The notes under the pieces are model-generated. The model was not told where the DNA came from and did no database searches. It worked only from the letters and a program-made list of their open reading frames with translations. DNA of 64,000 bases from Fulvimarina manganoxydans. Lineage in GTDB: Bacteria > Pseudomonadota > Alphaproteobacteria > Rhizobiales > Rhizobiaceae. The translations under genes and the position numbers were made by a program. The stretch lies in contig NZ_FWXR01000015.1 of NCBI RefSeq assembly GCF_900176465.1, positions 1 through 64,000 of the forward strand, given 5' to 3'. Shown piece after piece: positions 9,051 through 19,700 of this stretch. The first letter of the stretch is position 1; every line of letters starts with the position of its first letter.

Positions 9051-9887
9051 ATGAAACGGCAGAGAACCTGGCTGTATCTTCTGTTCTGGATCGCGATCAG
9101 CTTTCTCACCTTGTTCCCGATCTATTGGCTGTTCGTCATCTCGGTGAAGCCGGCGGTGGAACTCTTCTCCACGCCGGAGATCATCCTGACGAAGTTCTAT
9201 TGGCAGAATTATATCGACGTCATTAATGACGAGACGCTGCGCGGCTATATGGTGAATTCGCTCATCATCTCGACCGGCAATGCGGTTCTGGTGACCGTCT
9301 TGGGCTTTCTCGCCTGCTATGCGCTCAGCCGGTTCAATCTGGGCGGCAAGGAATCGATCTTCTTCTGGACGATCACCAACCGCATGGCGCCCCCGGCCGT
9401 CTTCCTCCTGCCGCTCTTTCTGCTTCTCACACAGGTCTATCGCTTCGGGGATTTCACGCTTCTCGACTCGCGGATCGGCATGATCCTCGTCTACTGCACA
9501 TTCAATCTGCCCTTCGCGATCTGGACCCTGCGGCCGACGATCGACGGCATCCCGAAGGAGCTCGACGAGGCGGCCTTCGTCGATGGCGCGAGCGCCTGGA
9601 CGGTGATCACCGAGATCGTCTTTCCACTTGCGCGGCCAGGTCTTGCCGTGACGCTCATCCTCACCTGGGTGTTTGCCTGGAACGAGTATCTCCTGGCCGC
9701 CACACTCACCAATTTCAACGCCCGCACGCTGACGACGGGTCTCTCCGAATATGTCACCACGACCGGCACGGAATGGGGCATCATGGCGACGATCTCCGTC
9801 TTCACCCTCATTCCCGCGCTGATCATCTTCAGCATGGTGCAGCGTCACATCGTGGCGGGCCTGACCTTCGGCGCCGTGAAAGGATGA
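9051..9887 (+). CDS. Carbohydrate ABC transporter permease (MalG-like)
   Basis: A 278-residue permease of the CUT1 family with about six membrane spans and the EAA loop DEAAFVDGASAWTVITEIVFPLARPG. It pairs with the upstream permease to make the transmembrane channel for the sugar or polyol bound by the periplasmic protein. It starts three bases after the previous stop and is followed after four bases by a small membrane-protein gene. Confidence 0.9.
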   Translation: MKRQRTWLYLLFWIAISFLTLFPIYWLFVISVKPAVELFSTPEIILTKFYWQNYIDVINDETLRGYMVNSLIISTGNAVLVTVLGFLACYALSRFNLGGKESIFFWTITNRMAPPAVFLLPLFLLLTQVYRFGDFTLLDSRIGMILVYCTFNLPFAIWTLRPTIDGIPKELDEAAFVDGASAWTVITEIVFPLARPGLAVTLILTWVFAWNEYLLAATLTNFNARTLTTGLSEYVTTTGTEWGIMATISVFTLIPALIIFSMVQRHIVAGLTFGAVKG

Positions 9888-9891
9888 TGCC

Positions 9892-10161
9892 ATGACGCGG
9901 ACCGACCCGCAGGACATCGAAACGCCGATCAACCTCCACGAACAGGAGGAGGAAAGCCGGCAGTCGCCGATCGATCGCAAGGAGCATCAGGGCTTTTTGC
10001 CGATCCAGACCAACTGGTTCGATCGGCTCTTCATCTCGGTCGTGATCTGGGTCGCGCTCTGCCTGTTCTGGCTGCGCTTCCTGGAGCCAGCCGGGCTCTC
10101 CTTGAATATCGCCCAAGTCATCGCCGTCATTCTCGCCGTCATCATCGTCTGGAAGGGCTGA
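9892..10161 (+). CDS. Small membrane protein of the polyol transport operon (unknown function)
   Basis: An 89-residue protein. Residues 1-40 are acidic and polar with a QEEESRQ stretch. The rest is very hydrophobic and probably forms two short membrane helices ([15 protein letters not shown] and [15 protein letters not shown]) ending in WKG. I do not recognise a family. It is packed tightly between a permease gene (four bases) and the dehydrogenase (five bases), so it is clearly part of the operon, and a role assisting the transporter is plausible but unproven. Confidence 0.75.
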   Translation: MTRTDPQDIETPINLHEQEEESRQSPIDRKEHQGFLPIQTNWFDRLFISVVIWVALCLFWLRFLEPAGLSLNIAQVIAVILAVIIVWKG

Positions 10162-10166
10162 ACCCC

Positions 10167-11216
10167 ATGAAATCATTGGTTCTGGAACGCAAGGACGAAC
10201 TCTCGCTCCGCGATTTTCCGATCGAGAAGGACGAAGAGGTCCTGGGCCCGCGGGACGTGCGCATCAAGCTGCACACCGTCGGCATTTGCGGTTCCGACGT
10301 TCATTACTACACCCATGGCCGCATCGGCCCCTTCGTCGTCGAGGCACCGATGATCCTCGGCCATGAGGCCTCCGGTACGGTCATCGAGACCGGCTCCGAG
10401 GTCACCACGCTCAAGGAGGGCGACCGGGTCTGCATGGAGCCGGGGATTCCCGATCCAAATTCCAAGGCGACGCGGCTCGGCATGTACAATGTCGATCCGG
10501 CGGTGCGCTTCTGGGCAACACCCCCGGTCCACGGCATTTTGCGTCCGACCTGCGTTCACCCGGAGGCCTTCACCTTCAAGCTCCCCGACGCTGTTAGCTT
10601 TGCCGAAGCCGCGATGGTCGAGCCTTTGGCCGTCGGCGTCCATGCCGCGACAAAGGCGAAGATCAAGCCTGGCGACATCGCGGTCGTGCTTGGCGCTGGG
10701 CCGATCGGCCTCGTCACCGCGCTTTCGGCGCTCGCGGGCGGCTGCGCCCGGGTCTATGTCAGCGACCTTTCGGACAAGAAACTTCAGATCGCGCAGAGCC
10801 TCAGCCCGGCGATCATCGCCGTCAACGCGGCCAAGGAGACGGTCGGCGAACGGGTCAAGGCTGATACGGATGGTTGGGGCGCGGACGTCCTGTTCGAGGC
10901 GACCGGATCGCCGAAGGCCGCCGCCCAGATCTTCGAGCCGCTCGCGCCCGGCGGCTGCGTGGTGCTGATCGGCGGCCAGTCGGAGCCGATCTCATACGAT
11001 GCCGGCGCCGCGATGGTGCGCGAGGCGCGGGTGGAGAACATCTTCCGCTATGCTCACGTCTTTCCGCGCTGCGTCGCCATGCTCGCCTCCGGCGCGATCG
11101 ACGTGAAGCCGCTGATCACGCGGACCTTCGATTTCGACGAGAGCGTCAAGGCCTTTGAGATTGCCGCCTCGGCGCCGCCCGCCGACGTCAAGATGCAGAT
11201 CGAACTGCCGCAGTGA
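10167..11216 (+). CDS. Zinc-dependent polyol dehydrogenase (xylitol/sorbitol dehydrogenase type MDR)
   Basis: A 349-residue medium-chain dehydrogenase. Zinc ligands are visible in CGSDVHYY and GHEASGTV, and the cofactor-binding fold has [21 protein letters not shown] and the overall pattern are typical of the L-iditol/xylitol/sorbitol 2-dehydrogenase group, which oxidise a polyol to a ketose with NAD+. Its place inside the uptake operon means the imported sugar alcohol is probably its substrate. A structural four-cysteine zinc cluster is not evident, as in many sorbitol dehydrogenases. Confidence 0.88.
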   Translation: MKSLVLERKDELSLRDFPIEKDEEVLGPRDVRIKLHTVGICGSDVHYYTHGRIGPFVVEAPMILGHEASGTVIETGSEVTTLKEGDRVCMEPGIPDPNSKATRLGMYNVDPAVRFWATPPVHGILRPTCVHPEAFTFKLPDAVSFAEAAMVEPLAVGVHAATKAKIKPGDIAVVLGAGPIGLVTALSALAGGCARVYVSDLSDKKLQIAQSLSPAIIAVNAAKETVGERVKADTDGWGADVLFEATGSPKAAAQIFEPLAPGGCVVLIGGQSEPISYDAGAAMVREARVENIFRYAHVFPRCVAMLASGAIDVKPLITRTFDFDESVKAFEIAASAPPADVKMQIELPQ

Positions 11217-11234
11217 ACCGAGGGAGACGCTGAC

Positions 11235-12305
11235 GTGGCTGGCGTAAAAATCAAGGACGTCGTCAAGCGATACGGCTCGGTGCAGGTGATGCACGGAATC
11301 GATATCGATATCGAGGATGGCGAATTCGTCGTGCTGGTCGGCCCCTCGGGCTGTGGCAAGTCGACCCTTTTGCGGATGCTCGCGGGTCTCGAGGCGATCT
11401 CGGGCGGCACGATCTCGATCGGCGAGCGGGTCGTCAACGACGTACCGCCCAAGGAGCGGGACATCGCCATGGTGTTCCAGTCCTATGCGCTCTATCCGCA
11501 TAAGACGGTGGCCCAGAACATGGGCTTTCCGCTGAAGATGGCCAAACGGCCGAAGGCCGAGATCGACGAAAAGGTCGGCCGGGCCGCCGAGATTCTCGAT
11601 CTGACGAAATATCTCGATCGCTATCCGAAGGCGCTTTCGGGCGGCCAGCGCCAGCGTGTCGCCATGGGCCGGGCGATCGTGCGCGATCCCCAGGTTTTTC
11701 TCTTCGACGAACCGCTTTCGAATCTCGATGCGAAGCTGCGCGTCTCCATGCGGGTCGAGATCAAGGAACTGCATCAGCGCCTGAAGACCACGATCGTCTA
11801 TGTCACGCATGACCAGATCGAGGCGATGACCATGGCCGACAAGATCGTCGTCATGCGCGATGGCCGCGTCGAGCAGATCGGCGCGCCGCTCGATCTCTAC
11901 GACAACCCGCAAAACGTCTTCGTCGCCGGCTTCATCGGCTCGCCTTCGATGAACTTCGTCAAGGGTCGGATCGGCACCCATGACGGGAAGAAAGCCTTCG
12001 TCTCCCACAAGGGCCTCGTGCTTCCCGTGCCGGAGACGGCGGCCGACGAGGGCCGTGAAGTCGTCTATGGCATCCGGCCGGAACATATCCGCGTCGGATC
12101 GCCGGAAAGCGGCGTCCCCATGAATGTCGTCGTCGTCGAGCCGACAGGATCGGAGACCCAGATCTTCGCGCGCTCCGGCGAAGACATGATCGACGCCATC
12201 GTCAAGGAGCGGATCAGCGCAAAGCCCGGCGAGAGGATCGGCTTCGAGATCGATCCCGTCGATGTCCGTCTGTTCGACGACAAGACGCAGCAGAGACTTC
12301 GCTAG
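11235..12305 (+). CDS. Sugar ABC transporter ATP-binding protein (UgpC/MalK-like)
   Basis: A 356-residue ATPase with Walker A (GPSGCGKST), the ABC signature ([14 protein letters not shown]), Walker B ([16 protein letters not shown]) and the switch histidine in [10 protein letters not shown]. The C-terminal 120 residues form the OB-fold TOBE regulatory domain typical of MalK/UgpC. It starts at a GTG codon with GGGAG upstream. It energises the two permeases encoded earlier in the operon and is the last gene of that operon, 67 bases from the convergent biosynthetic locus. Confidence 0.92.
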   Translation: MAGVKIKDVVKRYGSVQVMHGIDIDIEDGEFVVLVGPSGCGKSTLLRMLAGLEAISGGTISIGERVVNDVPPKERDIAMVFQSYALYPHKTVAQNMGFPLKMAKRPKAEIDEKVGRAAEILDLTKYLDRYPKALSGGQRQRVAMGRAIVRDPQVFLFDEPLSNLDAKLRVSMRVEIKELHQRLKTTIVYVTHDQIEAMTMADKIVVMRDGRVEQIGAPLDLYDNPQNVFVAGFIGSPSMNFVKGRIGTHDGKKAFVSHKGLVLPVPETAADEGREVVYGIRPEHIRVGSPESGVPMNVVVVEPTGSETQIFARSGEDMIDAIVKERISAKPGERIGFEIDPVDVRLFDDKTQQRLR

Positions 12306-12372
12306 ACCATCCGCCGTGGCCTGACGGCTCTTCAGGGTTTAGCCCGGCCCATCCGCCGCTTGGAGCCCTTCC

Positions 12373-13776
12373 TTACGCCATGATACGCCGCATCAGGCGC
12401 GTGTGGAACAGGCGGAGGAGGTCCTCCGCTTGCGCCGGGACGAAGCGGTCGGCGCGGAGATACCAGTGGAGGGTGCGCGTCCGGCCGGATTGAAGCACCA
12501 TGAAGAGGATGTCTTCCTCGCGCTCTCCGTCGCCGCGTTTGGGGCCTGTGCGATAGACGATATCGTGGGCAGGTTTGTCCTCGGCAGGTTCGGTGCCGAC
12601 CACGCGGTGGTTGAAGATATAACGATAGGCTGACGCAGCGTTCGGATAGGTTCGCTCCAGCATTGCCCGGACGAGGGTCTGGGGGAGAGGGGCGGCGTCG
12701 AGGCTTGTCGCCATCCGGGCGTGGACATTGGGGAGCATGTCGGTCGTCTCGCTCCAGGCAAGCCTGAAAAGGGTCTGGCGGGCGAAGGTCCCGATCATCG
12801 TCTCGGTTCCCGGCAGATCGCGCGGCGCCGAGGCAAGACTCACCCAGAGATCGTCGCCGCCGTCGAGCGCCTTGAGCGTGTTCAGATATTCGGTGAGGAG
12901 AACGACCGGCGGCGTCGTGTGATGACGGCCCGCATAGGCGTCGAGCGCCCGGCCGGTCTCTTCGCATAGATGCTGTTCGTGGAGGCGCGAGGGGCCGATC
13001 GGGGCCCGGCCGTCCCGCCAATGGGCGGGTGGGCCGCCATCCAGCAGGCTCTCGCAGGCCTCTAGAGCGCTATCGAAGGCGCCCTCGCGCAAAAGCGCGT
13101 GCTGCGTCGCGGCATAGTCGGCATAGTCGAAGCGATGGGCTTCCGGCATCGCGCGCGATCCGGCCTCTGGCGCCAAAAGCGCTTCCAGCCGCTGTTTCAG
13201 GCCATAAAGCGCGTCCCCGTCGACGAGAAGGCTGCAAAAGGTGAGAAGAAGGACGCCCTTGCGTCCCCGCATCGCGAGCTCCGCCCGCCAGAGCGGCCCG
13301 GTCTCCGGCGCAAAGGGTTCGGCGACAAGCGCGTCATAGCGCCGGCGCACGAAGGCCTCGGCGCCGGCAAGGGCCGCCGTGAAAGGGATCTTGGTGATGG
13401 CGAAGGGCGCGGGGCGATTGGGATCGAGCGCCATCTCCCATCCATGGCGGCCGCGATGGAAGGTCGCGTGGAGAACGTCATGATCCCGCTGAAGCTGTTC
13501 GACCGCTTGGCGAACTCTCGAAGGATCGACGTCGTCGAGAAGGATGGGCGGAGCCGCGATCGTCCAGGCGAGCCGGCCTGAATAGCGCTCCTGAAGATCG
13601 AGAAAACCCTCTTGCTCGAGCGATGCCGGGACGGGGCGCGAGCGGTCCGCCACGCGCAAGCGCAGCGCTGGACCGGAATCGAGGCGCTTGCGGCGCTCGA
13701 CCAGCTTTCGCAGCACCGCGTCGCGCAGGCCGGGCGACAGTTTCGTGAAGGTCTCTGGCAGGGATGGGTTCGTCAT
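12373..13776 (-). CDS. Stand-alone condensation-domain-like protein with altered HHxxxDG motif
   Basis: A 467-residue protein with the layout of a free condensation domain (chloramphenicol-acetyltransferase fold). In the position of the catalytic HHxxxDG motif it has CSLLVDG (Cys181, Ser182, Asp186, Gly187), so both histidines are gone while the structural Asp-Gly remains. Its start overlaps the stop of the giant synthase by four bases (ATGA), so it is translated together with it. The synthase has no release domain, so this protein may act at release, as a docking or scaffold partner, or by unusual chemistry. The motif change is seen; the role is inference. Confidence 0.75.
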   Translation of the reverse strand: MTNPSLPETFTKLSPGLRDAVLRKLVERRKRLDSGPALRLRVADRSRPVPASLEQEGFLDLQERYSGRLAWTIAAPPILLDDVDPSRVRQAVEQLQRDHDVLHATFHRGRHGWEMALDPNRPAPFAITKIPFTAALAGAEAFVRRRYDALVAEPFAPETGPLWRAELAMRGRKGVLLLTFCSLLVDGDALYGLKQRLEALLAPEAGSRAMPEAHRFDYADYAATQHALLREGAFDSALEACESLLDGGPPAHWRDGRAPIGPSRLHEQHLCEETGRALDAYAGRHHTTPPVVLLTEYLNTLKALDGGDDLWVSLASAPRDLPGTETMIGTFARQTLFRLAWSETTDMLPNVHARMATSLDAAPLPQTLVRAMLERTYPNAASAYRYIFNHRVVGTEPAEDKPAHDIVYRTGPKRGDGEREEDILFMVLQSGRTRTLHWYLRADRFVPAQAEDLLRLFHTRLMRRIMA

Positions 13777-16700
13777 GCGGCCTTGATGCCGACGCCTTCG
13801 CGCCGGACCTCCTCGATGAGCGCCGAAAGCTCTTGCGGCGACAGACCCTGAAGAAGCTCGGCCTCGACGAGGGCGGCCAGCGACCGCAAATCCGAGGCTT
13901 CGAAGACTTGGCGCAGGCGCAAGGTGACGCCGATCGTCTCGGCGATCTCCGCCAGGGCCCGAGCGGCGGCGAGCGAGTGACCGCCGAGCGCGAAGATGTC
14001 GTCGGTCACCGAGATCTCGGCCGGCGACAGGTCCAGAACCTTTGCGAAGATCGGCAGAAGCGTCTCCTCGATGAAGCCGGCGGGGCGCTCCAAGGCATCC
14101 GGGCCGCTTTGGGCCTCGCGCGGGGCAAGACGCGGATCGGGCAGGGAGCGCCGGTCGATCTTGCCGTTCGGCAGAAGCGGCAGGGCGTCGAGCGATACGA
14201 AATGGCGCGGCACCATATGGCCGGCGAGCTTGCGGGACAGTCCCTCGCGCAAGGCCTCGGTGCTTGCCGGGCCGGCCCAATAGGCGGCAAGGGCAAGCCC
14301 GCCATCGGCGCCGCGAACGGCCCTGACGACGCCGTTCTCGACACCGCTCAGGCTGCGCAGCACCGCTTCCACTTCGCCGATCTCGACCCGCATGCCACGG
14401 ATCTTGATCTGCCCGTCCTGGCGGCCAAGGAATTCGGCCTCGGCGTTTGCGTTCCAGCGCGCCCAGTCCTTGGTGCGGAAGAGGCGCGTTTGCGCGAAGG
14501 GCGCGGCGAGGAAGGATTCGGACGTCAGATCCGGCCGCTCGTGATAGCCATCGGCGAGATTGGCGCCGCCCACATAGAGTTCGCCCGGCATGCCCATCGG
14601 CATCGGTTTCATCCGGCGATCGAGAATATAGACGGCGTTCCGGTCGATCGGGCGACCGATCGGCACCGGGGCGGCCGGATCGTCGACCGTCATCTTTGCC
14701 GTGTCGAAGGCGGTGACGTCGCCGGCGACTTCGGAGGAGCCGTAGAAATTCACGAGCCGCACAGTCGGGAACACCGACCGGAAAGCACCGACGAGTTCGG
14801 CCGTCAGCGCCTCGCCGCTGACGATGACGGTGCGCAGCGCCTTCAGACGCTGTGAGATCGTCTGCGGCCAGTCGAGAAGGGCCTTCAGAAGCGAGGGGAC
14901 GAGGACGATCCAGGTCACCCCGTAGCGTTCCATGATCGCGGTGAGCCGGTCCGTATCGGCCACTTCGTCGACCGGGACGAGGGCTATTGGAACGCCTTGG
15001 GCGAGGGGGCCGAAGATCTCGGCGACCGAATCGACGAAGGGAAGCGCGGTCTTCATCACCGCCACCTCGTCCGCGCCATAAGGGAAGGTGCGCCAGCTCC
15101 AGTCGAGACGGGCGATAAGCCCGCGATGGAGCGCGCGCACGCCCTTCGGCCGTCCGGTCGAGCCAGAGGTGTAGATGAGATAAGCGAGATCCTCCGGCGC
15201 GAGCGGCGAGGCCGGGCGGTCCGCAAGGCTCGCCGAGGCCAGGGTCTCGAAGACGTCGAGCCTGGGGGCGGCGGAGGAAAAGGCCAGCGGGCGCTCGTCA
15301 TGAAGGATGAGGGCGGCGCCGGAATCTTCGACCATCATGGCGAGCCGCTCGGGCGGATAGGAGGGATCGAGCGGCAGCCAGGCGGCGCCGGCCTTCATGA
15401 CGCCGAGAAGCGCGACGACCATCAAAGGCGAGCGTTCCATATGGATCGCGACGATCGAACCCCGGCCGAGGCCACGCTCGATCAGCCGGGCGGCCAGCAT
15501 ATTGCCGCCGATCTCCAACTCGCCATAGGTCGTCGTGCCGCTCGCATCGAAGAGCGCCGGGGCCTCGGGCATCTCGTCGGCCCTCTCCTCGAAGAGTTCG
15601 AGGACGCTCGCGACCTTCGGGAGGGGCCGATCGGGACCCTCGCCGAGGGACAGAAGCGTCTCGGCCTCGTCGGGGCGCAGAATGTCGATCTCCCCGATCG
15701 TTTCGGCGCGCGCCATGGAGGAAAAAACCTCGCCGAGATGGGCGGCCAGGCTCTCGATCGTCTCATCGTCGAAGCGGCCCTCGTCATAGACCACATCGAT
15801 CTCCAGCCGGTCCCCTTGCGGGACGGCAAAGAGCGTCAGGGCATAGCTCGTGGTCTGATGGCCGTCGATCGCCTCGATCGCGTCGGACAGGCTGCCGCTC
15901 CCGCGATCGGAGCCTGCGATCAGGCGCTCGTCCATCGGAAAATTCTGGACGACCAGCATGGAATCGCAGAGGCGCTCGCCGGGCGGCAGGGCGCTCAAGG
16001 CCTGAATGTCGGCAAGGGACAGATGATTGTGACCATCGTTCTTCGCATGGCGGGCCTGGATCGTCGGCAGCCAATCCGAGAGCTTCGCCGTGTCGCGGGT
16101 CTCAAGGCGCAAGGGCAGGACGTTGACGAAGGGGCCGACGGCATCCTCAATGCCGGCAAGCTCGCTTGCCCGGCCGGACACGGTCACAGCGAAGACCTGT
16201 TCGTCCGCCTGGTTGTAGCGGGCAAGAAGCGTCGCCCAGGCCGCTTGAATGAGGGTCGCGGTGGTGATGCCGGCCTGCCGCGCGCGGGCGAGAAGGGGGG
16301 TCAGCGCCTCGGCCTCGATGCCGAAGCGCCGGCTTGCATAGCGGCCGCTCTCGGCCGGAACGCCCCGGCCGATGACGAGGTCGGTTCCGGTCGAAAGATC
16401 GCCGAGCTCTTCCCTCCAATGGGCCTTTGCCGCCTCGTGATCGCGGCTTTTGAGCCAGCCGATATGGTCGGCGAAGGCCGGCGCTTCGGGAAGCTCAGTG
16501 CTGCCGAGGCCGAGACGCGCGTCATAACGGGCGACGAGATCGCGCAGGAGGAGCGAGAGCGACCAGCCGTCGACAATGGCGTGGTGGACGGCCCAGAGAA
16601 GGTCCGCGCCGCCGCTGGGTCTCATGACGAGGGTCGCACGCATGGCGGGTGCCGCCGACAAATCGATCGGCCGGTCGCGATCGGCGGCGATGAGGGTTTC

Positions 16701-19700
16701 GAGGTCCCTCTCATAGGTTGCCGCGTCCAGGTGTCGCCAGTCGAGAACCGTGAGCGGCAAATCCACTTGCCGGTGAACGATCTGGAGCGGCTGGTCGCCG
16801 AGGCTCCAGTCGAAGCTCGTCCGCAGAATGGAATGGCGGGAGAAGAGCCCGGCGAAGGCCTCTTCGAGCGCTTCGCGGTCGAAGGTCCCGTTCAGCGCGA
16901 TCACCGTATGGAGCCCATAGACCGCGCTTTCCGGCTCGGCGAGCGTGTGGACGATCATGCCTGACTGGCCGGGCGTCACGGCCTGGACGGTCTCGAGGTC
17001 TGGATAGCGCTCGGCGAGGCGCGTGGCCGCCCCAAGCTTCAGATCGGCGAGGGGGAAATCGGCCTCGACCCAGAGCGAAGGGTCGAAGCGGCGGGCGCGA
17101 AGGCCGATATCGGTGAAGGCGAGGCCGATGATCTGCAGCATCTCGGCCGCGCCCTCGGGCATTCCATGGAGGGCGAGGCCGAGACCGTCCGGCGTCGGCA
17201 GCACTTCCATATGGGCTTCGCTGCCCTCGAAGACCGATGCCACCGGCGCCGATCCGTGCCAGCCATCCGCGCCTTGGTCAGCGGCGACGAGGCGCAAAGT
17301 GAGACGCGGCGCGCTCACCTTGTGCGGGCTCTCGTCGGCAACGCCCCTGAGGGCGATCTTGGCGGCGCGAAGATCGCCGAGCGGATCGCCGGAGGCGGAG
17401 GGAAGGGGCAGAATGTGCTCGCCCGTATCGCCGAAACCGCTGCCGCGCCCGGGCATGATCCAGCCGATCGCGCCGTCATAAGCCGTGCCTTCGAAGGCGC
17501 GCATGGCGGCGGCCGCCATCAGGTCGTCCGGTGTCGCGCGCAAAGTCCTGGCGGCGGTCGCAAAGAGGCTCCGGGCGACCGGAACGCGGCTTGCCTTATG
17601 GAGGGGAGCGAGGGCGCCCGGCTCATGCGCGGCGGATGGCGAGGCAAGACGAACCGAGCCCGCGCGTCTCGGCTCCCGGCCTTCGAGGATGCGCCCGAGA
17701 TCGGAAAGGATCGTGGCCCAGCCTCCGGCATCGATCAGGAGCGGATGGCCGGCGAGCGTCAAGCGGGGCTTGCCGTCGACGGTCTCGATGGCGTTCGTGA
17801 AGATCGGAGTGCCATCCCCTTCGCCTCGTGCGGCGACAGGCGCCTCCACCAGCATCGGCCCCTTCGCTGCAGGAACGATCCGGGCGGCAAGAGGCGGGTG
17901 GGCAATGACGAGCTTGCCGATGGCGGCGCGCACGGCCTCGTCGGTCAGTGAGCCGCCCAGCATCTTCGAGAAGGACCGCCAGTCGGACGGATCGATAAGC
18001 GGGAAGCCGGCGCCGAGCGCGACCGGCTCTACCTTTGTGCGTGCCGCATCGGCGCGGGCGGCGAGGCTTTTCAGGTCGGGGGTCTCGAAGAGATCGCGCA
18101 CCGTGACCGAAAGGCCCGATGCGCTCGCACGGGTCGCGACCTGGATCGCCGAGATCGAATCCCCGCCGAGCTGGAAATAGTTCTGGCCGCGCCCGATCTC
18201 CTCGATGGGAAGGCCGAGTACGCCGGCCCAGATCGCGGCAATGGCTTGTTCGGTCCGTGTTTCCAGAGGGGTGATATCCCCTCCGGTCCGCATTTCGCTG
18301 CGATACGGATCGGCCAGAGCGCGCCGGTCCACCTTGCCATTGGGCAGGAGCGGGATCGCATCGAGCCGCATGATCGCGCTCGGCAGCATATGGCGCGGCA
18401 GAACCCGTTCGAGGCTTTGTAGAGTTGCGTCGGGCTCGAGTGAACCAACCGTCCAGGCGACGATGGCGGGGCGCCCGCCCTGGCCCGGCCGGGAAAGTAC
18501 GACCGCTCGCTCGATGCCGTCGAGATCGGCGATCGCGGCTTCGACCTCGGCGAGATCGACCCTCATGCCGCGGATCTTCACCTGCCCGTCCTGGCGGCCG
18601 AGGAAGGTGATGGTGCCGTCCGGCTCGCGGCGGCCCCAGTCGCGGCTGCGGAAGAGCGCCCCATCGCCGAACGGGTTCGCCGCGAAAGCTTCGACCGAAA
18701 GGTCCGGCTGGCCATGATAGCCCTCGGCGAGATTGGCGCCGCCGATCCAGAGTTCGCCCGGCAGGCCGTCGGGCACGGGTCGATGGGCGGCGTCGAGGAG
18801 ATAGACGGCCGAATTGTCGATCGGGCGTCCGAGCGAGGCCGGCTTGAGCGTTGCCTCCGCCATCTCGGCGGTGTCGTACCAGGTCACGTCGCCGGCGACT
18901 TCCGACGAGCCGTAGAGATTGACGAGGCGGCGGCCGGGGGCGGCCTTGCGGAAGGCGCGCACCAGATCGGCGGGCAGCGCTTCGCCCGACGAGACCACAT
19001 GGGCAAGATGCGGCAGCCGCGCTGAAAGATCAGGTTCGAGGTCGAGCATCGCCCTCAGAAGCGTCGGCACCAGGACGAGCCGGCTGACCTTGTGGCGGGC
19101 GAGCGCGTCGATGAAGCGCGGCACGTCGCGCACGCTCGCCTCGTCGAGAACCAGCGAGGGCACGCCCTTCAGAAGCGGGCCGAAGATCTCCCAAATGCAA
19201 TCGACGAAGCCGAGAGCGGTCTTCTGGACCATCACCTCGCCCGGCTCGAAGGGCATTTCGCGCCACATCCAGGCAAAGCGGTTGAGCGCCCCGCGATGAA
19301 GGGCGCGCACGCCCTTCGGCCGGCCCGTCGAGCCGGAGGTATAGATGAGATAGGCAAGGCTTTCCGGCGTGAGGATATCGGCGCCCGGCAGCCGGCCCGA
19401 ACCGTCATGGGCCAGGGCCTCTTCGATCGAAAGGCGCGCGGGCGCGGCGACTGACACGCTCGCCTCGGGCTCGTCGATCGTCAGAAGCAGCGCTGCGCCG
19501 GAATCCTCCAGCATCGCGGCGAGCCGCGACGGGGGATAGGTCGGATCGAGGGCGAGGAAGGCCGCGCCGGCTTTCATGATGGCGAGCAGGGCGGCGGTCG
19601 CCTCGATGGAGCGGCCGGCATGGAGCGCGACGACGGCCCCTGGCGCAACGCCTCGGGCGACGATCGCATGGCCGATGGCGGTGGCCATGCGATCGAGTTC

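Noticed and set aside
8118-9980. 620-codon minus-strand frame opposite the two permease genes
   Set aside because: It is very rich in Arg, Asp, Glu and His with no hydrophobic core, and lies opposite two clear permeases, so it is an antisense shadow.
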